NCBI GenBank assembly: GCA_002483135.1
Contig: DLHI01000016.1
Location: 56,122 to 120,121 of the forward strand
Length of the DNA: 64,000 bases
Reading direction: 5' to 3'
Source of the DNA: Hyphomonadaceae bacterium UBA7672
GTDB taxonomy: Bacteria > Pseudomonadota > Alphaproteobacteria > Caulobacterales > Hyphomonadaceae
The notes below the pieces were generated by a model. That model was not told where the DNA came from, searched no databases, and saw only the letters and a list, made by a program, of their open reading frames with translations. A program made the position numbers and the translations under genes. How positions within the stretch are numbered: position 1 is the stretch's first letter; every line of letters begins with the position of its first letter. This document shows positions 46,801 through 54,773 of this stretch, piece after piece.

Positions 46801-47444
46801 TGTTGCTTCGCCTCTGGCTGTTGCGCGGGGGCGGCGTCGTGAAACGCCTGCAGCTTCTGCAGCGCCGCGTCGATCCGCACGATGTTCGGAAACTTTGTCA
46901 GATCGATCTGCGGATAGCGGCGCGCATTGGCGACCTGGGGGACCAGCACAATGTCAGCCAGCGTCACCGCATTGCCGACGCAGAAATCGCCGCTCGAAGG
47001 CAGCATCTGCTCCAGCACATTGAACCCGCGCACGATCCAGTGCTCGTACCAGCTCGCTATCCCGGCATCATCCGCACCGAACTGCGAACGCAGGCGCGCC
47101 AGCGTGGACGTGTTGTTGAGCGGATGGATGTCGGCCACGATCTGGTCCTTCAGGTCGCGCACATGCGCCCGCAGATAAGCATCGCGCGGCAGAAGCGGCG
47201 GCTCGGGCCGCGTCTCGTCGAGATAATCGATCATCGCCATCGACTGCCCGATGCGATGGCCGTCGATCTCGAGTATCGGCACGCGGCCCGACGGATGGCG
47301 CGCAACATGCTCCGGCGATGTCTGTTCATCCTTCAGCAGATGCACACCCACCGTGCGATAGCTGACGCCCTTCAGGTTCAGCGCGATGCGCGTGCGATAC
47401 GTCGCCGAAGAGCGCCAGTAGCCGTAGAGGATCGTCTCGCTCAT
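46797..47444 (-). CDS. maiA: Maleylacetoacetate isomerase (zeta-class GST)
   Basis: The 215-aa product is a zeta glutathione transferase that isomerises maleylacetoacetate to fumarylacetoacetate. The glutathione-site motif YGYWRSSATYRTRIAL (about 7-22) and SGRVPILEIDG, then QSMAMIDYLDE, are diagnostic. AAGGCGAGG precedes the ATG. It is 8 bp after the acylase stop and overlaps hmgA. Confidence 0.95.
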   Translation of the reverse strand: MSETILYGYWRSSATYRTRIALNLKGVSYRTVGVHLLKDEQTSPEHVARHPSGRVPILEIDGHRIGQSMAMIDYLDETRPEPPLLPRDAYLRAHVRDLKDQIVADIHPLNNTSTLARLRSQFGADDAGIASWYEHWIVRGFNVLEQMLPSSGDFCVGNAVTLADIVLVPQVANARRYPQIDLTKFPNIVRIDAALQKLQAFHDAAPAQQPEAKQQ

Positions 47445-47452
47445 GCCTCGCC

Positions 47453-49729
47453 TTACTCGCTGATCGTCACGCGCGTGACCGTCGCCGCCTCGACGGCATC
47501 GTCCTTCCAGAGCAGATCGTCCCAGCCCTTCTTCGAATAGAGCTCGGTCTGGTCGCTGAAGTGCGCCGAGCTCGGATCGGTGGATTGGGAGTAGGTCAGG
47601 AAGCCCTGGCTCTTCGGCCCATCATCGGTGAACTCGACGACATAGATCCAGCTCGCGCCATGGCGGATCGAAGTCCAGCCTTTCTCCGCTTCAAGGCTCT
47701 CGTTCTGCACGCTGATGACGTTGAACACGCCCTCCGGCCCGGCGCTGCCGTGGATCGGAATACGCACGCCGTTACGCGTCTCGGCCTGCACGTCGCCCAA
47801 CGCCGCATCAAGCGGAATCTTGAGTTCCGTGAGCTTGTCGACCGCAGTTTCCAGCGCGGCAAGAACAGCAGGGTTGCCCGTGTCGAGCTTCGCAGGTGTG
47901 TGGACAGCGTTGGTCGGATCAAACGCGTCCTTGAACTTGATGCCGCCCGCTTCCGCGAACAGGTGGAACAGGTGCGCGCCACGGCTGTCGAGATTGACCT
48001 TCAGGTCCCACCCCGCAAGCGCATCGCACGCAGGCGCTAGCTTGGCCTTGCCCGAAGTACGGCACGCGGCCACGAGATCATCGCGCACCAGCTCCGCACC
48101 ATAATGGCGGTTCGACAGCATCACCTGCTTCAGGCTTTCAAGATCGAACTTCGGGTCGCCGAACCCATCCGTGCCCGCCATGCGGCGCTCGACCTGTTCG
48201 TGTGAGGCGCGCGTGCGCAGTGAGCGCGGCGTCGCCTCATCACCGAAGATCGGGCTGAGCCCCGTGATCGGCGCATACATGTTGGTCAGCCAGTAGCTGT
48301 CATTGCTCTGCATCACATAATCGGTGCGGAACTGGTGCGGTCCAGCAGCCGCGCCCGCCGCTCCGGGAGCGGAGCTATCCGCATCCGTCGCCCAGTCGCA
48401 GTCCGCGCGCGAACCGTCGAGCACAGGGAAGCGCGTCTTCGCCCACTGCTCCTTCGCGAAATCCGACTTCGAACACTTCTCGGCCAGCGCAGCGGAGACG
48501 TTGGGGATCAGCCCCATGTCACCATAAAGCGCCTCGCCGGTTGAATCGACGGCGGTGGCGTTAAAGCGGAACGACTGGCGCGTCGCCAGCGCGGCCTTCA
48601 TCTCGCGCACGGTCTTCGCGCGCCAGACGGCCATGTACTGGTCAGGATCGCGCAATCCCGTTTCCATCGTGCGCAGGGCATAGGCGCGCTCCTTCGTCCA
48701 CGGAAAGCTCTCGGACTCGAACAGCGGACCCCAGCGCGTGGAATAGAGCGTGCGCGTTTCGGTTGCAGTGGCGCCATCGCGCAGCACCGACACGGAGACG
48801 TCCTGCTTCTCCATCGGCAGCCATTCGCCTTCATAGCGATACTGCGTCGGGTCCGCAGGATTGAGCTCAAGCTCGTAATACCCATGCCGGCGCGCGGTAG
48901 AGACTGTGTTGCTCCACGCCAACGTTTCGTTGTGGCCGATGCGGATCATCGGCATGCCGATATAACTGATGCCGACAATGTTGATGTCGCCCGGAATGAT
49001 GAAGTGCGTCCGGTAGAACCGGTTCACCCCGTCCCACGGATAATGCGGGTTGCCGAGCAGCACGCCCTTGCCGCCTTTGGTCATCTCCCGGCCGAAGGCA
49101 TAGGCGTTCGAACCCCAGCCCGACGCATCCTCAGGCATCAGGTCGGGCGCAACCGACGCATGATCAGGCCCCGGAGGCGCAGCGCCCGTGGTCGTCGCGA
49201 AGAAGCCATCCACGGTCTGGCCGACATACATGTGACGCCAGAAATCGAGCGTCGTAATCTCGCGCACCCATGCGGCATCCTTGCAGCGCGGGTCGGTGAT
49301 CTTGCCCTTGCTCTCACGCACATAGCGGTTGAAGCCAGCGGCATAGCCTTCCGCCAGCGCCTTGGCCTCCGCACTCGGCGTATCGACCGACTCGACGGGC
49401 CCAGCCAGCAATTCCTCGACGCGCCCCGAAGCGATCATGCGACGGTGATAGAGATCGCTCGTGATGTTGGCGTCATTCTCGCCAGGACCGAGATACTTCG
49501 CGCGCTCGCCGGAGACGGTGAGCAGCCGATCCGCGATCTCGCACAGATTGTCCTGCGCGCTGGCATAGCCGTAGCCATAGCCGATGCCGCCCATGTCCTT
49601 CGCCTTGATGTGCGGAACGCCGAACGCCGTACGGCGGATTTCCGCCTCGAAGCGGCCAGTTTCAGCGCCGCCCCCATCGCACGCGGCCAGCAGAAGGGCG
49701 GATGCAAGCATCGTCAGGATTGCGCGCAT
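47453..49729 (-). CDS. Penicillin acylase/N-acyl-amide hydrolase family lipoprotein
   Basis: The 758-aa Ntn-hydrolase starts with a lipoprotein signal (LASALLLAAC). The site of autocatalytic cleavage that frees the Ser nucleophile is GWGSNAYAFG (Ser about residue 208); FGVPHIKAKDM and HNETLAWSNTVS are typical of the penicillin G acylase / AHL acylase superfamily. It would run in the periplasm and hydrolyse amides of acyl groups with amino compounds. Only 8 bp upstream of maiA, so in the homogentisate operon; substrate unknown. Confidence 0.9.
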   Translation of the reverse strand: MRAILTMLASALLLAACDGGGAETGRFEAEIRRTAFGVPHIKAKDMGGIGYGYGYASAQDNLCEIADRLLTVSGERAKYLGPGENDANITSDLYHRRMIASGRVEELLAGPVESVDTPSAEAKALAEGYAAGFNRYVRESKGKITDPRCKDAAWVREITTLDFWRHMYVGQTVDGFFATTTGAAPPGPDHASVAPDLMPEDASGWGSNAYAFGREMTKGGKGVLLGNPHYPWDGVNRFYRTHFIIPGDINIVGISYIGMPMIRIGHNETLAWSNTVSTARRHGYYELELNPADPTQYRYEGEWLPMEKQDVSVSVLRDGATATETRTLYSTRWGPLFESESFPWTKERAYALRTMETGLRDPDQYMAVWRAKTVREMKAALATRQSFRFNATAVDSTGEALYGDMGLIPNVSAALAEKCSKSDFAKEQWAKTRFPVLDGSRADCDWATDADSSAPGAAGAAAGPHQFRTDYVMQSNDSYWLTNMYAPITGLSPIFGDEATPRSLRTRASHEQVERRMAGTDGFGDPKFDLESLKQVMLSNRHYGAELVRDDLVAACRTSGKAKLAPACDALAGWDLKVNLDSRGAHLFHLFAEAGGIKFKDAFDPTNAVHTPAKLDTGNPAVLAALETAVDKLTELKIPLDAALGDVQAETRNGVRIPIHGSAGPEGVFNVISVQNESLEAEKGWTSIRHGASWIYVVEFTDDGPKSQGFLTYSQSTDPSSAHFSDQTELYSKKGWDDLLWKDDAVEAATVTRVTISE

Positions 49730-49821
49730 GAATATCTCCCCGAGTCTCTTTTGTGTCTGGCTAGCATGCGGCCGGAGCGCCGCGAAGGGAAGCCGAGACC
49801 GATCGGGTCACGCTGGCAAGA

Positions 49822-51018
49822 TCACGCGGCGCGCGCCCGTTCCGTCGCGGCGGCGCGGTTCACGATGGCTGCCATGCGGGCGATATCGTGCGGTCGTAGC
49901 CCAGGCGACAATGGGAGGTAGACCACCTGCTCCAGCATGCGCCGCGCGTTGGGGGCATGCCCGCCTGCTATGACGCGCATGGACGTCGCCCCGCGCGTTG
50001 CATCGAATCCTTCGGCGCGGAGGGCAGCGATGACCTCCGTGGAGTTCAGGACCAGGATAGGAAAAAGCCAGAAGGCGTGATCAATCGCATGGGCGCCAGG
50101 CGTGAACACATCCGGCCGCAAGGCCGCGCGCAGCCGCGTGGCGTTGGCGCGGCGCCACGATGAACGCGGATGAAGCGTTAGCCGTCGCACCATCACGGAG
50201 AGAAGGCGCGGCGATGGGCGGTGGGAAATCTGGGCGATGAGATCCCCCGGCTTGAAACCCCGCGCCGCCGCGCCAATGGCGACATCCGTATCGATCTTGC
50301 GTAGCTTCATCAGACCGAGAACACGCGCATAGGCGAACGGACCCGATAGCGCCTTCAATGCCATCAGCTTGCGTGCGCGTCGCGTGATCGCGCCATTGTT
50401 CTGCTCGGGCCACGTAGCCATTTCTGCTTCCACGCGCGCACGCAGTGCGGCATCACGAATCCGGGCGACGGCTCCACCAAGCATGGTCGCCGGTTTGATC
50501 GGCCCGAAGCTGAACAACGATGCATCGGCATGCGGCGAGCCGAGATAGGCGCGCCCGTCGTAGGCCTGCGCGCAATCCTCCACCAGCAACACGCCACGCG
50601 CTCGGCAGATCGCGGCATAGGGATTGACGTGATTGCGCGAGCCATAGAGGTGCGCGTGCAGATAGAGCACGGCCTTCTCCGTGAGGCGCGCACGCACGGC
50701 ATCGGGCGTTGGCGCGAGCGTATCGAGATCGATGTCGACGGGGACGGGAACAAGGCCGCAAGCGCGCACGATGTCGGCCATGTTCTCGATGTTGACGGCG
50801 CTCATCAGAACTTCCGAGCCTGGCGCAGCATCGAGCGCACGCAGGAGAGCAAGAAAAGCAGAGCGAACAGACAGCGCAGGGATGGCGTACTCGTCGCCGA
50901 AAGCGCGGCGGATCGCGCCTGTGCTTGTCGCGGACGAATTCACGCGCCCCGCCATGCCGAACCAGAGGTCGCCCCAACCTATATCAAGATGCAGGCGGGG
51001 ATGGACCTTGAACGGCAT
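49822..51018 (-). CDS. DegT/DnrJ/EryC1/StrS-family PLP aminotransferase-like protein
   Basis: The 398-aa product has the fold-type I sugar-aminotransferase outline: PALSVRSAFLALLRALDA, HLYGSRNHVNPYAA, LVEDCAQAYDGRAYLGSPHA and the PLP lysine region FSFGPIKPATMLGG (about 183). The motif normally reads HxKxLxxGEGG; IKPATMLGG differs, so activity should not be assumed. No sugar-nucleotide gene is nearby. It starts 1 bp before the GFA gene end... both leftward, so cotranscription is likely. Confidence 0.85.
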   Translation of the reverse strand: MPFKVHPRLHLDIGWGDLWFGMAGRVNSSATSTGAIRRAFGDEYAIPALSVRSAFLALLRALDAAPGSEVLMSAVNIENMADIVRACGLVPVPVDIDLDTLAPTPDAVRARLTEKAVLYLHAHLYGSRNHVNPYAAICRARGVLLVEDCAQAYDGRAYLGSPHADASLFSFGPIKPATMLGGAVARIRDAALRARVEAEMATWPEQNNGAITRRARKLMALKALSGPFAYARVLGLMKLRKIDTDVAIGAAARGFKPGDLIAQISHRPSPRLLSVMVRRLTLHPRSSWRRANATRLRAALRPDVFTPGAHAIDHAFWLFPILVLNSTEVIAALRAEGFDATRGATSMRVIAGGHAPNARRMLEQVVYLPLSPGLRPHDIARMAAIVNRAAATERARAA

Positions 51019-51019
51019 G

Positions 51020-51472
51020 TCAGCTTGTTCCCGACCACGTCGCGTATTCGGCCATCAGCGAGCCGTACTGATCGGGCTCCGGAAACTTGGCAAAGCTGTG
51101 GCGGGCCGACGTGGTCGCCCACGGGAGTTTTTCGGTGACATAGCTTTCGATGAACGGCGTGGACCAGGCCGGCACGTCGAACATGGTCGGGCGCACGTTG
51201 ACGAATGGCGCACCGCTGAGCCCCGTGTAGAGCCAGTTCAGGCAGTTAGGACAGTAGTGGTATGGGTTCGCCCCATGAAGGGCGCCGATCTGCGTCTCGC
51301 CCTCGACCTCGAAGGCAGCAGCAGGAACCATAGCCGTCAGCGAATACGCCGAGGCCGAGAGCTTCTGACAGCCCTTGCAATGGCAAGCCATCGTGATGAT
51401 CGGCGGCGCACTGACCCGCAGCTTCACCTGCCCACACATGCACGCGCCTTCAACGGGGAGGGATACGGTCAT
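51020..51472 (-). CDS. GFA-family (glutathione-dependent formaldehyde-activating-like) zinc protein
   Basis: The 150-aa product shows the CENP-V/GFA zinc-binding pattern: GACMCGQVKL, ACHCKGCQKLSAS and YHYCPNCLNW. Members bind two zinc ions; few have proven enzyme activity. It precedes the DegT-like gene with only a 1-bp gap. Confidence 0.93.
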   Translation of the reverse strand: MTVSLPVEGACMCGQVKLRVSAPPIITMACHCKGCQKLSASAYSLTAMVPAAAFEVEGETQIGALHGANPYHYCPNCLNWLYTGLSGAPFVNVRPTMFDVPAWSTPFIESYVTEKLPWATTSARHSFAKFPEPDQYGSLMAEYATWSGTS

Positions 51473-51538
51473 GGTGGCTCCTTTTGGGCGCGTTAGACTA
51501 GATTGGGAGGAGGTAGAGTGGAAGCGTTTGAACGGTCA

Positions 51539-51655
51539 CCACAGCTTGTCATCCCGGCCGCAGCGAAGCGGAGAGCCGGGACCCATCGTGAGGCCGTCGC
51601 GGTGGAACGATGGGTCCCGGACAGCGCTGCGCGCTTCCGGGATGACAAGCTGTGG
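51539..51655. repeat. Palindromic intergenic repeat (alphaproteobacterial TCATCCCGG type)
   Basis: A 19-bp arm CCACAGCTTGTCATCCCGG (51539-51557) is perfectly inverted at 51637-51655, and a second 13-bp inner pair CGGGACCCATCGT (51577-51589) with 51607-51619. TCATCCCGG...CCGGGATGA units are widely dispersed in alphaproteobacterial genomes. It fills the gap between the GFA and SnoaL-like genes. Confidence 0.88.
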
Positions 51656-51678
51656 GGTTGCAAATGAACGCATCCGCT

Positions 51679-52020
51679 TCACTTTCGAATGAAACGCACG
51701 CTCCGGATCAATCCGCCACGCACTTCATAGATCGCGATACAATCGATGCGTCCACCGTCGGCAAGCCCGGTCACGGTTTCATGATCGATGGCGAAGTCGC
51801 CCTCATCCATCGTCGCGTGAACGACGCAGTGCAGGTTCGGGTTGTCGCCGAAGCGAGCGCGGTAGATCTCGGTGATCGCAGCCTTCCCCGTCGCACGGCG
51901 CTGCCCGGTGGGCATGTCCTCGAGCCAAGCATCATCCGCAAACAGCGCCATGAACCCTGCAAGATCGCGCGCGTTGTAGGCGGCGAGCTGAGCGTCGGCG
52001 ATGTCGCGGGGTGTGGTCAT
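51679..52020 (-). CDS. SnoaL/NTF2-like protein
   Basis: The 113-aa product (MTTPRDIADAQLAAYNARDL) has the NTF2-fold outline: N-terminal helix, FADDAWLEDMPTGQ, KAAITEIYRARFGDNPN and terminal strands ending in IRSVRFIRK. Such domains are small enzymes or binding proteins. The start at 52020 overlaps the stop of the upstream membrane-protein gene (ATGA), and the longer frame upstream is non-coding. Confidence 0.78.
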   Translation of the reverse strand: MTTPRDIADAQLAAYNARDLAGFMALFADDAWLEDMPTGQRRATGKAAITEIYRARFGDNPNLHCVVHATMDEGDFAIDHETVTGLADGGRIDCIAIYEVRGGLIRSVRFIRK

Positions 52021-52460
52021 GACTTGCTTGCCATCCGCAACCTGACCCAGACCACAAATCCCGAAAGTCCTCCGGCAAAAGCGAACTGCACGAGCATCTC
52101 CTTCCCAAGCAGGCTGGTCAAACTCCATCCTGGAAAAGAGACAACGAGGAGTGCGCCCACTGCGGAGCCCAGTGTGCTCGCTTGCCACCACCGCTGAAGT
52201 TTCAGCAGCCTCGCGAAAGCCAGGGCAGGCAAACCCGTCAAAATCGTTAGCAGAACCGATACCAGCAGGCCCACGAAGGCCGTTGCGAACAGCCGACTTG
52301 CGCTTTCCACCGAAACCGTCATGTCGCCGGGACGAGTCGCCAGATACCAAGTGACGGTAGTCAAAAGGACGGTCGCCCAAGCGACCAGAGCGGCGAGCAA
52401 CAAAACTTCCGTAACGCTCGGCGCCTTCGTCACGGCTCCAATGGAGCGGCTCGCCGTCAC
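52017..52460 (-). CDS. Small integral membrane protein, unknown function
   Basis: The 147-aa product starts at GTG 52460, 3 bp after the hpd stop. It has about four membrane segments (EVLLLAALVAWATVLLTTV, LFATAFVGLLVSVLLTILTG, LGSAVGALLVVSF, MLVQFAFAGGLSGFVVW). No family recognised. Likely cotranscribed with hpd and the SnoaL-like gene. Confidence 0.65.
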   Translation of the reverse strand: MTASRSIGAVTKAPSVTEVLLLAALVAWATVLLTTVTWYLATRPGDMTVSVESASRLFATAFVGLLVSVLLTILTGLPALAFARLLKLQRWWQASTLGSAVGALLVVSFPGWSLTSLLGKEMLVQFAFAGGLSGFVVWVRLRMASKS

Positions 52461-52463
52461 GAC

Positions 52464-53531
52464 CTACGCCTCCGCCTTCAGCACGCCGCGCCTGATCTGA
52501 TCCGCCTCTATGCTCTCGAACAGCGCCCTGAAATTCCCCTCGCCAAAACCTTCATTGCCCTTGCGCTGGATGAGCTCGAAGAAGATCGGGCCGATCTGAT
52601 TGGCGGTGAAGATCTGGAGCAGGAGCCCCTGCCCCTTGGTCGGCGCGCCGTCGATGAGGATGTGGTTCTTGTGTAGGCGCGGCACGTCCTCGCCGTGATT
52701 GCCGAGGCGCTGGCCGATGCCTTCGAAATAGGTGTCGGGCGCGGTCTGGAACGGGATACCGCGCTCGCGCAGCGCTTCGACGCTGGCGTAAATGTCATCC
52801 GTGCCGAGCGCGATGTGCTGGATTCCCTCGCCGCCATAGTCCTTGAGAAACTCCTCGATCTGGCTCTTGTCGTCGCGGGACTCGTTCAGCGGAATGCGGA
52901 TCTTGCCGCAAGGGCTGGTCATCGCCTTGGAGACGAGGCCGGTCTGCTTGCCCTCAATGTCGAAGTAGCGGATCTCGCGGAAGTTGAAGATGCGCTCGTA
53001 GTAGTCGGCCCACTTCGCCATGTTGCCGCGATGCAGATTGTGCGTGAGGTGGTCGAGATAGGTGAGCCCCACCGAGTTGCGCGCCTCATCTGCGCCGGGG
53101 ATCGGCACGAAGTCGATGTCGTAGATGCCGTGCGCGCCATAGCGGTCGACGAGATAGATATACGCCCCGCCGATGGCCTGGATGGCAGGGATGTTGAGCT
53201 CCATCGGGCCAACAGTAGTGAATGCGGGTTCGGCGCCGCGCCTGATGGCTTCGGCGTAGGCTTTCGCCGCATCCTTCACTCGGAACGCCATGGCGTTCGC
53301 GCCCGCGCCGTGCACGCCCCGGAAAGCGGCAGGCTGGCCCGAGGGCTCCATGTTCAGGATGAAGTTGATGTCGCCCTGCTTGTAGCGGACGACATTCTTC
53401 GAGCGGTGCTTCGAGACCGCCGTGAAGCCCAGGCTCTCGAACAGCTTGGCGAGGACGTGAGGATTGGGCGACGTGTATTCGACGAACTCGAAACCGTCAG
53501 TGCCCAGCGGGTTGTCAAAGATATCGGCCAT
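52464..53531 (-). CDS. hpd: 4-hydroxyphenylpyruvate dioxygenase
   Basis: The 355-aa Fe(II) enzyme makes homogentisate from 4-hydroxyphenylpyruvate, the first ring-modifying step of tyrosine breakdown. The metal triad is visible: YLDHLTHN (His, about 165), GIQHIALGT (His, about 244) and FFELIQRKG (Glu, about 325). LLLQIFT and GFGEGNFRALFESIE are typical. It supplies hmgA, which lies 5.7 kb downstream in the same direction. Confidence 0.97.
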   Translation of the reverse strand: MADIFDNPLGTDGFEFVEYTSPNPHVLAKLFESLGFTAVSKHRSKNVVRYKQGDINFILNMEPSGQPAAFRGVHGAGANAMAFRVKDAAKAYAEAIRRGAEPAFTTVGPMELNIPAIQAIGGAYIYLVDRYGAHGIYDIDFVPIPGADEARNSVGLTYLDHLTHNLHRGNMAKWADYYERIFNFREIRYFDIEGKQTGLVSKAMTSPCGKIRIPLNESRDDKSQIEEFLKDYGGEGIQHIALGTDDIYASVEALRERGIPFQTAPDTYFEGIGQRLGNHGEDVPRLHKNHILIDGAPTKGQGLLLQIFTANQIGPIFFELIQRKGNEGFGEGNFRALFESIEADQIRRGVLKAEA

Positions 53532-53687
53532 CGGAATCTCCGGTGTTTGACGGAGATATATACCGCGATGGCCGGGTAACCCAGCGCGCGGGTAGCGTGT
53601 CTGCGATCAAAGTTTGCAAGACCTGTGCGCGGCAGGCCGGATTCCGCGAAAATCCGTGCGGCGCCGCAGCGCGAAGGCCCGGTATCA

Positions 53688-54350
53688 TCAGGCCTGCTTG
53701 CGCGCCCGCAGCGAGCGCCATCCATCCGACACCAGATGCCAGCCGACATAAAGCAGCAGGCCCGCGGATGCCGCGAACATCGCCTCCATCACGCCGTGGC
53801 CGGCCTCACCCACGGCATGGGCGATGATCCAGCCGAGCGGCGTGGTGAGCGAGGACGCCATGATGGCGATGAGTGCTGCGACGGGAGGCTTCAGCCCCGC
53901 GCGCAGAGCCAGCGCCATAGCGACAACACCTTCGGGCGCTTCGTGCAGGATAAGCCCGAGCGCCGCAACCGTGCCGGAATGCTCGCTGTGCCAGAAAACG
54001 GCTGTATAGATCGCACCATCCAGCGTGGAATGGATTGCCAGCACAGCGACTCCCAGCCAGGCCCCCACATGGGCGGCTGATTCAGTGCGGCCGGTACGCG
54101 CGCGGAAGATCACTTCAAGCACGGCGCCTGCAACAGCGCCCGCTATAAAGAAGACAAGCGCGACATTGCCTGCCGACAGCGCTTCGGGCGCAATGTGGGT
54201 GATGCTGGTGATCAAGATGACGATGCCGCCCGCCATGCCGACAATGTCGGTCACCTTGCGCGCCATGGTGGCGGCAAGAAGCGCGAAGGCGACGCCGGCG
54301 ACACTAAGTGCGGCAGCGCCAAGCACGATGGCAGGCTCGGACCCGTTCAT
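53688..54350 (-). CDS. ZIP-family metal transporter
   Basis: The 220-aa inner-membrane protein has eight hydrophobic segments and the ZIP metal-site helices: AIHSTLDGAIYTAVFW (helix IV) and LGLILHEAPEGVVAMAL (helix V, HExxEG). These import zinc or iron. The ATG at 54350 is preferred to the frame start at 54386, since a Zur-like palindrome covers the sequence just upstream and no ribosome site is seen. Its regulation by zinc is therefore likely. Confidence 0.9.
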   Translation of the reverse strand: MNGSEPAIVLGAAALSVAGVAFALLAATMARKVTDIVGMAGGIVILITSITHIAPEALSAGNVALVFFIAGAVAGAVLEVIFRARTGRTESAAHVGAWLGVAVLAIHSTLDGAIYTAVFWHSEHSGTVAALGLILHEAPEGVVAMALALRAGLKPPVAALIAIMASSLTTPLGWIIAHAVGEAGHGVMEAMFAASAGLLLYVGWHLVSDGWRSLRARKQA

Positions 54351-54357
54351 GTGGGCG

Positions 54358-54376
54358 GGTGTTACATAGTAACACC
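54358..54376. promoter_or_regulatory. Zur-like operator at the ZIP gene start
   Basis: GGTGTTACATAGTAACACC is a perfect 8-bp inverted repeat around a 3-nt spacer. Its core TGTTA-N5-TAACA matches the Zur/Fur-family zinc box layout. It starts 7 bp upstream of the ZIP ATG, so it would overlap the promoter or transcription start, and the message may be leaderless. Confidence 0.55.
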
Positions 54377-54773
54377 ACGCTGGCAAGCGGAGAATCCAAC
54401 CTGTTCCCTGTCACCCCGGGCGAGCGCAATTCGGTCGAATGAAATGTGGCGGCGCTGAATCTTCGCGAGCCCTCTCAAGCGACTACCGGAAATCGGGTGT
54501 AGGAAACCCGCAATCTCATCCACCCCCTCACGGAGTGAGCGCAATATGCGTCATCGCTCCGCAAGGAGGGCAGCCGATCACTGCCGGCGCGGCGCGATGC
54601 GTGTGGGAGCAATCCCGCGCGCGGGGACGCGGGCGATCCGCTCTTCGGACTTCGGACTACGAACCAAGGACTAACCTGCGGAGCCATCCGCGTCCCCGGC
54701 CCTCCACTCATTCGAATGGGCCAGAACGACAGCATCCCAGGCGGTTGCATCCCGGCCTGACGGCGAGGCCGCG
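54377..54773. other. Intergenic region with one imperfect inverted repeat
   Basis: No credible gene. CGGGGACGCGG (54622-54632) is inverted at 54688-54698 and pairing continues loosely inward, so it may be a decayed palindromic repeat. Confidence 0.5.
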
